Source: JAKAXS01 sp965279065
Lineage (GTDB): Bacteria; Pseudomonadota; Alphaproteobacteria; Rhizobiales; Hyphomicrobiaceae
Direction of reading: 5' to 3'
Assembly: GCA_965279065.1 (NCBI GenBank)
Contig: OZ257134.1
Location: forward strand, 806,001 to 870,000
Length of the DNA: 64,000 nt
Under the pieces are notes generated by a model that was given only the letters and a program-made list of their open reading frames with translations, had not been told where the DNA came from and searched no databases. The translations under genes were made by a program, and so were the position numbers. Shown in pieces: positions 58,667 through 64,000 of this stretch; positions within the stretch are counted from its first letter, which is position 1; each line of letters begins with the position of its first letter.

Positions 58667-58694
58667 TGCGAGGTCCTTTGTGTCTTCTCCTTCT

Positions 58695-58728
58695 CCCCGT
58701 CATTACGGGGTGAAGGTCGGGATGAGGG
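58695..58728. repeat. Short intergenic repeat, copy A
   Basis: CCCCGTCATTACGGGG followed by TGAAGGTCGGGATGAGGG; a similar sequence stands at 59724-59755. Begins with a small hairpin. Confidence 0.6.
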
Positions 58729-58770
58729 ACAGCCGCTTGCTCCGAAGCGAGATCCGCCCTCTCATCCTAA

Positions 58771-58798
58771 CCCTCTCCCCATAAGCATGGGGAGAGGG
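58771..58798. repeat. Strong hairpin, REP-like
   Basis: Ten-pair stem CCCTCTCCCC / GGGGAGAGGG with an eight-base loop, in the gap between the cupin and SRPBCC genes. It may end the SRPBCC transcript. Confidence 0.7.
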
Positions 58799-58829
58799 GA
58801 TCGCCGATCGATCGTGTCGCCCACGCAAA

Positions 58830-59324
58830 CTAGGTCGGCATGCGCTTGCCGGTCTCCAGCAGCGACTTGAGATCGCTGAGCATCCATGGCCAGCCGCCAC
58901 CACCCTGCGCCGGATCGCCGCCGCCGGGCACCATGCGGGCGACCAGCGGCGCGCCCGTGACGTCGTGGGTGAGCGTGACCGTGCAGACGCCGCTCGAACT
59001 CTCCACGATCTCATACGTCAGGCGCGTCGGCGGCTCCGCGATCATCTCCGGAGAAAAATGCGGGTGCCACGTCTGCACCAGCTTGCGCGGCGGATCGCTT
59101 TCGAGAACCTCGCCGACGATGATGATGTCCTGCAGTCCGACAGCCTTCATCTCGGCGCTCGCCTCATGATGATACTTGCCGCCAGTCTTCAGCTCGTAGA
59201 CCGCGCGGCCGCCGTACGCATAGCGTTCGGACCATTCGGGTTTGGTGATCGCGTCCCAGATCGCCTGCGCGCTGGCATTGATGACGATGCGGTAGACCAG
59301 CGTGGTGGAGGGCTTGTCCGTCAT
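58830..59324 (-). CDS. SRPBCC/AHSA1-like protein
   Basis: 164 residues. Opens TTLVYRIVINASAQAIWDAI and has the AHSA1 signature YELKTGGKYHHEA, QTWHPHFSPEMIAEPPTRLT and WPWMLSDLKSLLETGKR at the end. These proteins bind hydrophobic ligands or act as chaperone activators. It lies six bases after an ArsR gene; such pairs are common and are co-regulated. Confidence 0.92.
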   Translation of the reverse strand: MTDKPSTTLVYRIVINASAQAIWDAITKPEWSERYAYGGRAVYELKTGGKYHHEASAEMKAVGLQDIIIVGEVLESDPPRKLVQTWHPHFSPEMIAEPPTRLTYEIVESSSGVCTVTLTHDVTGAPLVARMVPGGGDPAQGGGGWPWMLSDLKSLLETGKRMPT

Positions 59325-59330
59325 GATGGC

Positions 59331-59651
59331 TCAATCCTTTTTCTCGAGTTGGGCCTTCAGCGCCAGCAGCGCGGAGACCTCTCGTTCCCTGTACTTGTCG
59401 ATCCAGCGGTCGTGGATCATCCGAATGGGCACCGCATTGAGGAAATGCAGCTTCTCCCGGCCGGACCGGCGCGTGACGACGAGACCGGCGTCCTCCAGGA
59501 TCTTCAGGTGCTTCATGACGCCGAAACGCGTCATCTCAAGCCCGGACTCCAGCTCTTTCAGCGTGCGGCCATCGCGCTGAAACAGCAGATCCAGGAGGAA
59601 GCGACGCGTCGGGTCGGCAAGCGCCTTGAATACGAGGTCATCGTCCGTCAC
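59331..59651 (-). CDS. ArsR-family transcriptional regulator
   Basis: 106 residues starting at a GTG (59651). The winged helix begins LVFKALADPTRRFLLDLLFQ and has the recognition helix MTRFGVMKHLKILEDAGLVV then RRSGREKLHFLN. No metal-binding cysteines are seen, so it belongs to the non-metal ArsR group paired with SRPBCC genes. The promoter elements place the transcript start at the GTG itself, suggesting leaderless translation. The operator lies between the promoter boxes. Confidence 0.93.
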   Translation of the reverse strand: MTDDDLVFKALADPTRRFLLDLLFQRDGRTLKELESGLEMTRFGVMKHLKILEDAGLVVTRRSGREKLHFLNAVPIRMIHDRWIDKYREREVSALLALKAQLEKKD

Positions 59652-59657
59652 CTCCGG

Positions 59658-59687
59658 ACAATAGGTGACCGAAAGGTCACCTGTCAA
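59658..59687 (-). promoter_or_regulatory. Promoter with internal operator for the arsR-SRPBCC operon
   Basis: On the minus strand TTGACA (59682-59687) and TATTGT (59658-59663) are separated by 18 bases. Between them AGGTGACC / GGTCACCT with a four-base spacer forms a perfect inverted repeat (59663-59682). Confidence 0.8.
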
Positions 59688-59723
59688 CCCGGCCCAATAT
59701 CTGCTCCCGTGCGAGCGTGTTTG

Positions 59724-59755
59724 CCCCCGCGCGGGGAGAAGGTCGGAATGAGGGC
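59724..59755. repeat. Short intergenic repeat, copy B
   Basis: CCCCCGCGCGGGGAGAAGG followed by TCGGAATGAGGGC, similar to 58695-58728 with a shorter hairpin. Confidence 0.55.
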
Positions 59756-59785
59756 AGGGTCTTTGGCGCCTGCTGGCAAGTGCGA

Positions 59786-60124
59786 TCAGTGACGATGCCG
59801 GCGATGCTTGCCGTAGCGACGGCCAATGTAATCGAACCGCGACGACGGCGAGTTCCAGCCATTGTTATAGCCGCACCCGTAGGCACATCCGTACTTGAAC
59901 GGCTCGTACGACGCCCCGCCCGCCCCGTACTTGTAGTAGTTGCCCTTGCCATGACACCGCTTCGGCCCATGACAATGGTAGTAGGGCCGGTAGTCGACGC
60001 GGGTGAGGTTTGACGTTCCCGAGACAGCCGCCGCACCGCGCGAAATTGATGCCGCGCTTGCCGTGCCAGTTATCGATAGCAATGCGATGCAGAACACTGC
60101 AGCGAGCCCTTTGCGGATTGTCAT
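59786..60124 (-). CDS. Secreted Tyr/Gly/His-rich small protein
   Basis: 112 residues. Residues 1-24 (MTIRKGLAAVFCIALLSITG, cleaved after ASA) form a signal peptide. The mature part has YYHCHGPKRCHGKGNYYKYG, a second Cys pair (GCAYGCGY), and a basic His tail (GKHRRHRH). Similar Gly/Tyr-rich proteins are common in Hyphomicrobiales. Metal binding is possible. Family unknown. Confidence 0.8.
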   Translation of the reverse strand: MTIRKGLAAVFCIALLSITGTASAASISRGAAAVSGTSNLTRVDYRPYYHCHGPKRCHGKGNYYKYGAGGASYEPFKYGCAYGCGYNNGWNSPSSRFDYIGRRYGKHRRHRH

Positions 60125-60179
60125 GGAGCCTCTTCTCTCAGGTATCCCGCCCTATACCCTGGTCGGACCGGGCGAACAA

Positions 60180-61997
60180 CTAGTTGGCGAGCTTGGAGCG
60201 GGACACATCACAAGACTTTACGCGAATGAGATCAGGCGTTTCCGTCAACGTGTCGGCAGGCACACAGGCCGGCAGTCCAGCCTTGCGCGCGCCACCGACG
60301 AACAGCTCGGCCGCGCCATCTTCAAATCCGCCGGAGTCGCTGAGGTAGCGTTCCGCCGTCCAGGAAGGATCAAGTTTCATCGCCTTGGCGGCTGCGGCCG
60401 CGGCATCCCCAGTGCGGTCAAGGTAGGCGTGGGCCATCGCCAGGAAAGCAAAATCAAGGCTCAAGGGCTGCTTCACGAGCAACCTGTATTTGATGGACAC
60501 ATCGTACCTCTTGCCGAAGAAGTAGACGTAACTCAGTCCCTGATTGTACCAGTCGGGATAATGCGGGTTCAGCGTCAGCGCCCGCTCCATGAGTTGCACG
60601 GCGTGTTCCGACTGCCCGAGCATAGGTAGCGACCAGCCAATGCAGACGAGCATGTCGGCGTCCGAAGGGGAGAGCGTCTGTGCCCGGGCGAATTCCGCGG
60701 CGGCCTGCTCCCGCTTCCCATTGTAAAGCTGCGCCAGCCCCAAAGCGTAATGCGTCTTGCCGTCATTGGCATCGAGCCTCACGCCCATTTCGCCCGCCGC
60801 CAACATCTTCGCCAACGCATCCGGGACCGACGGCGCCAGGCCGAGATCGATCAGGTAGAACTGCACGTCGACCAGCCCGACGTGGGCGCGCGCCAGTTGC
60901 GGATCGAGCTCCAGAGCCTTGTTGAACAGGCGTTCGGCTTCGAGAAGGCCATCCTTGGTGACCGTGTGCTTCGCCTCCATGCCGAGCAGGTACGTGTCGA
61001 ACGCAGTGAGGCTCGCCGGTGGCTTGCGCCTCAGCAGGCTCCGCTCCGCCTCCGCAACCGCCCCCTCATAACCCGCCAGCGTCGCGGCGATCCTCTGCGT
61101 GACGTTGTTCTGCACGTCGAATAGGTCATCGGCGGGCCGGTCGTATCGCTCCGACCAGACATGACTGCCGGACGCGACCCCGATGAGCTGGGCCGTCACG
61201 CGAATACGCCCTGCGATCGGCTGGATGCTGCCTTCAAGCACGTACTTTACGTTGAGGTCTCGGCCGACTTTGCGGATGTCGACGGGCTTGTGTTTGTAGA
61301 CCTCGCCGGAATTGCGGGCGATGACCACGAGATCCTTGGAGTGCGAGAGGTCGGTTATGATGTCTTCCGTCATCCCATCCGCGAGCCGCCCCCACACCGC
61401 GTCGCCTCCGATGTTGCTGAACGGCAGCACGGCGATCGACGGCTTGTCGGGCAGCGTCGGATGGTCTCGCCCGCCCATGATCCCCCATACTGCCAGCGCT
61501 CCGATCAGCGACAACGCCCCTGCAAGAAGTGCCGGCCGCTTCCAGACCCGCGCGTCGGTCTGAACGAGACTTGCAGCGCTCGCGGGCCCATGTCCGTTCG
61601 CCGCGACCGGCGCAAGCGTCTCCTCCCCGCGCACCTCGATCGTGGGCGTATAGCTGCCCTTGGGCAGGTCGATGCGCACGTGGTCGCTTTTGCCCTCGTC
61701 CTGATAGAATTCGCGCAACCGGTCGCGCACGCGACCCGCCTCCATGCGCACGAGGGGATCGGCATTGGCATCGAACGTGGCCGGCCGGTCGAACACCTCC
61801 AGCGCGATGGAGTAGCCTTTGAGCCGCTCGCCACGCCCGGCCAGGGTCTCGTTGACGACGTACTCCAGGAACCGGCGCCTGCGCTGCGACTGCTGGAACG
61901 GTGCACTGTTGAGGATGCGATCGAGCTGCGCGCGAACGATGGTCTCGCTCGACGAGTTCGTGCTCTCGACCGAACCACTGTCAGCGGCGTCCGTCAT
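60180..61997 (-). CDS. TolB-like/TPR membrane protein of the 'adenylate-cyclase-like regulator' type
   Basis: 605 residues. Residues about 20-120 form the regulatory domain seen at the start of such proteins (ILNSAPFQQSQRRRRFLEYV, DPLVRMEAGRVRDRLREFY). A helix at about 157-177 crosses the membrane. Then comes the FlgO/TolB-like region (SIAVLPFSNIGGDAVWGRLA, DGMTEDIITDLSH, YVLEGSIQP), and TPR repeats from about 315 to 555. The guanylate-cyclase catalytic domain of longer relatives is absent, so it is a sensor or scaffold rather than an enzyme. Confidence 0.9.
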   Translation of the reverse strand: MTDAADSGSVESTNSSSETIVRAQLDRILNSAPFQQSQRRRRFLEYVVNETLAGRGERLKGYSIALEVFDRPATFDANADPLVRMEAGRVRDRLREFYQDEGKSDHVRIDLPKGSYTPTIEVRGEETLAPVAANGHGPASAASLVQTDARVWKRPALLAGALSLIGALAVWGIMGGRDHPTLPDKPSIAVLPFSNIGGDAVWGRLADGMTEDIITDLSHSKDLVVIARNSGEVYKHKPVDIRKVGRDLNVKYVLEGSIQPIAGRIRVTAQLIGVASGSHVWSERYDRPADDLFDVQNNVTQRIAATLAGYEGAVAEAERSLLRRKPPASLTAFDTYLLGMEAKHTVTKDGLLEAERLFNKALELDPQLARAHVGLVDVQFYLIDLGLAPSVPDALAKMLAAGEMGVRLDANDGKTHYALGLAQLYNGKREQAAAEFARAQTLSPSDADMLVCIGWSLPMLGQSEHAVQLMERALTLNPHYPDWYNQGLSYVYFFGKRYDVSIKYRLLVKQPLSLDFAFLAMAHAYLDRTGDAAAAAAKAMKLDPSWTAERYLSDSGGFEDGAAELFVGGARKAGLPACVPADTLTETPDLIRVKSCDVSRSKLAN

Positions 61998-62221
61998 GGA
62001 TCACCCGGAACCAGCCGGAACGTGGCAATTCACGCCGGCATCTGGGCCGTCAGATACCGTAACATACTACGATTGATTGCCCCATCCTGTCACGCTTCGG
62101 CTCCTGCCACGCTTACGGAAGAAGGGGGCGAGATGTCGATCACCGCTCGCTCCCGTCTCAAGAGCCCGCGGCGCACACGCGCCGTGGTTCCCGGCAGCCC
62201 ATTGCGTAAAGGAGAGATCTG

Positions 62222-62689
62222 ATGCTCAAATTTGTTGCAGTCGCTATGCCGTTGCTCGCGCTTGGCCCCGCCGCGGCCATCGCCGGACAGTCCATCGATC
62301 AGGCCGGCACCCTGACATGCGTGAATGACAAGTGGGACGAAACCGAACCCGAGAAAGGCCACAAGCTGGTGGTCTACGCCGGCCGCTGCGTCATCGTCTA
62401 CAACGACGCCAGCGCGGCAAGTGCCGTTGAAGACTGCGCCGGAAATTATGAGTACATGCCGGACGGAAAGTGGAAGGGCAACGGCATCTGCACTGTCAGC
62501 TTCAAGGGCGGCAGCGATACGCTTTCGGTAACCTGGGAGGAGGGCGACGCCCTCAAGGACTATTTGTTTTCGGTCACTGGCGGCACCGGAAAGTACAAAG
62601 GTGCCAAGGGCGGCGGCACCTACAAGACCGAAGAGCTGACCCCCACCCTCTACGCCGGCCGCAAGAAGGGCAAGATCGACTTGCCCTGA
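62222..62689 (+). CDS. Secreted allene-oxide-cyclase-barrel-like protein
   Basis: 155 residues. Residues 1-21 form a signal peptide (MLKFVAVAMPLLALGPAAAI). The mature part ends FSVTGGTGKYKGAKGGGTYK then TEELTPTLYAGRKKGKIDL, the beta-barrel pattern of small allene-oxide-cyclase/dirigent-like bacterial proteins. Four cysteines (TCVNDKW, RCVIVY, DCAGNY, ICTVSF) can make two disulfides. The ATG has AGGAGAG seven bases upstream. Function unknown. Confidence 0.8.
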   Translation: MLKFVAVAMPLLALGPAAAIAGQSIDQAGTLTCVNDKWDETEPEKGHKLVVYAGRCVIVYNDASAASAVEDCAGNYEYMPDGKWKGNGICTVSFKGGSDTLSVTWEEGDALKDYLFSVTGGTGKYKGAKGGGTYKTEELTPTLYAGRKKGKIDLP

Positions 62690-62780
62690 CGGATCACGCA
62701 GCGGGGTAGGCCTGCCCCGGTCACGGGTTTCCTCCCCTGGTGCCAACCGCGGGCAGGCCGGCATCCGCACGTCCCGACGC

Positions 62781-63575
62781 TCACTCCAGAACCTCCTGCA
62801 CAATCGGGTTCACCACGTCCGGGTGGCTCAGCGGGGCCATGTGGCCGCCGCGCGGGATGGCACGCATCGTCCACTGCGTTCCGTGCTCGAACAGGCGCAC
62901 GATCTCCCGGATCGGTCGCACGGTGTTGGCGTCGTAGAGAACCGTGGTCGCGCGCGGAAGCGCGGCGTTCCACTCGCTGAGCGTCGTCGTTTCGTCCATG
63001 ATGGCATCCCATTCTTGGAAATTCGGTCGCAAGGCTTGGGCGAACGCCGCGCGCCGCTCGTCGTCCATCGCCGCCCACGAGCCCGCCCCTCCCCAATAGT
63101 CGGCAAAGCGCGCGGCGGCCGGCAGCCAATCGTTCGCCGCACCGTAGGTCTTGATGGTATGCCGTAGCGATTGGATCTCCTGGTAGGCCTCGTCGCGGCC
63201 GGCTTGATGCAGCAGATCGAATGGATTGGGCTCGAACAGCACGAGACGCCGCACGCGCTCGCCGAGACGGGCCGCCGCCTTCATCGCCACCGCTCCGCCG
63301 AACGAATGCCCGACCAGATCGACGCGACCGGCCGCGTCGCCGACGACGGCTTCGATGAGTGTCGCCTGATCCGCCAGTGTTTGCTTTCGCGACGCTTCCC
63401 ACGCCGGTGTCGCGCCGTAGCCAAAGAGCTGGACCGCCTTGACGTGATGCGATCCCTTAAGCACATCGATCAGCTTCCGCCACTGCCGCGCCCCGGCCAC
63501 GCTGGAATGTACCAGCACGACCAGAGGTCCGGATCCGGCTTCCACTACGTCGACAGGCACGGCCATTGCAGACAT
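62781..63575 (-). CDS. Alpha/beta hydrolase
   Basis: 264 residues from the ATG at 63575; a GTG three codons earlier is an alternative. Nucleophile motif VDLVGHSFGGAVAMKAAARL, catalytic Asp region TTVLYDANTVRP, and His in PRGGHMAPLSHPDVV. The oxyanion region VLVHSSVAGARQW is present. No cap-domain signature points to a substrate. Confidence 0.92.
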   Translation of the reverse strand: MSAMAVPVDVVEAGSGPLVVLVHSSVAGARQWRKLIDVLKGSHHVKAVQLFGYGATPAWEASRKQTLADQATLIEAVVGDAAGRVDLVGHSFGGAVAMKAAARLGERVRRLVLFEPNPFDLLHQAGRDEAYQEIQSLRHTIKTYGAANDWLPAAARFADYWGGAGSWAAMDDERRAAFAQALRPNFQEWDAIMDETTTLSEWNAALPRATTVLYDANTVRPIREIVRLFEHGTQWTMRAIPRGGHMAPLSHPDVVNPIVQEVLE

Positions 63576-63602
63576 TTCACGCACCGAAACAGCGCATTTG
63601 GA

Positions 63603-64000
63603 CTAGTCGCGGAAGGTCGGCACCGCGCTTTGAAACGGCGGCAACGCGTCGGGTGCACCGACCCCCCTATACCAATATTCGACATAGAAGCGGGCAGCAG
63701 CGAGCTCGTGCCAGCTGTTGATCGCCACTTCGAGGCTCGACGTGTTGACCCCGTTCGCGGTGATGTATGCTCCGAACCCGATGCCGGAGACGCCCGGCTC
63801 GTCGAGCCGATGGGGGACGTCGCGCGGCGGCGGCAGGTGTTGATATCTCCACGTATTGCCCACCTGGACCCGCTCGACGAGACGCAGCGCGACGTCGGTC
63901 ACGATACATCCCGGCAGAGTAACTCCCGGATAGAACACGTCCCGGTATTTGCCCCCCGTTCGCCCGCCAATGACCTGGCCGCCGAAGTGCACTACGATCG
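63603..64000 (-). CDS. Unknown protein, 5' end outside window
   Basis: At least 132 codons; the frame stays open to the right edge, so the start is missing. The visible part has GGQVIGGRTGGKYRDVFYPG, TLPGCIVTDVALRLVERVQV and HELAAARFYVEYWYRG. No signal or helix in the part seen, and no family I recognise. It ends 27 bases before the alpha/beta-hydrolase frame. Confidence 0.6.
   Translation of the reverse strand, partial: IVVHFGGQVIGGRTGGKYRDVFYPGVTLPGCIVTDVALRLVERVQVGNTWRYQHLPPPRDVPHRLDEPGVSGIGFGAYITANGVNTSSLEVAINSWHELAAARFYVEYWYRGVGAPDALPPFQSAVPTFRD

Noticed and set aside
62709..62759. Inverted repeat GGCCTGCCC / GGGCAGGCC between convergent genes
   Set aside because: The 33-base loop is long and there is no T tract, so a terminator is not supported.

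Overview
The window looks like chromosomal DNA of a GC-rich alphaproteobacterium, most likely order Hyphomicrobiales (Rhizobiales), near the Hyphomicrobium/Rhodoplanes-type families. This is inferred from gene content: divK-pleD with DUF3572 upstream and rpmG, NUDIX and DUF983 genes downstream; an EipB (DUF1849) homologue; DUF1134, DUF1285 and DUF1499 genes; a MoxR/DUF58/DUF4159 cluster; an intracellular PHB depolymerase; and short dispersed hairpin repeats of a type common in this order. No species can be named from sequence alone. I see no prophage, insertion sequence, CRISPR array or replication origin.

Layout. 1-5.0 kb: a partial PPK2 polyphosphate kinase, a DUF4041/T5orf172 (GIY-YIG-like) protein with an N-terminal membrane helix, a decayed EF-hand gene, a secreted protein, a metallophosphoesterase and a papain-like protease. 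5.2-7.5 kb: a TPP-riboswitch operon with an unknown four-helix membrane protein coupled to thiC. 7.6-10.5 kb: PHB depolymerase, an EamA transporter and a small secreted protein with a terminator. 10.5-17.6 kb: a four-gene MoxR/DUF58/BatA-DUF4159/large membrane protein operon, divergent from a DUF1285 gene. 18.3-19.6 kb: a HAD-like gene remnant, and a thioesterase whose promoter is covered by a perfect 28-bp palindrome. 20-29.9 kb: cell-envelope genes (TPR protein, L,D-transpeptidase, OmpA-like protein, DUF1134, polysaccharide deacetylase), with a photolyase and a hotdog thioesterase. 30.5-42.5 kb: NUDIX, PhzF, membrane-anchored glutamate-synthase-like protein, KdsD, MBL hydrolase, DUF1499, a degenerate EEP-fold protein, CHAD protein, ferrochelatase and an SPFH/NfeD pair. 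42.5-49.2 kb: TadG/TadE, a His/Asp-rich secreted peptide, a POT transporter, a NYN-LOTUS protein, two coupled mini-genes, tRNA-Gln and tRNA-Pro. 49.3-57.9 kb: proline iminopeptidase, GDPD, RidA, EipB, ROK kinase, DUF3572, DivK, PleD, L33, NUDIX and DUF983. 58-64 kb: cupin, an ArsR/SRPBCC operon with an apparently leaderless start, a TolB-like/TPR regulator, an alpha/beta hydrolase, and an unknown gene cut by the window edge.

How it fits together. Most of the window is housekeeping and envelope biology: KDO precursor synthesis, peptidoglycan cross-linking, envelope integrity, cell-cycle signalling, haem and thiamine synthesis, and carbon-store turnover. The best candidates for something undescribed are small: the membrane protein under the TPP riboswitch, the palindromic operator over the thioesterase promoter, the mini-operon at 48.1-48.6 kb whose ribosome-binding site lies in a hairpin, the leaderless ArsR operon, and the DUF4041 nuclease-like protein. 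I found no convincing large novel system.
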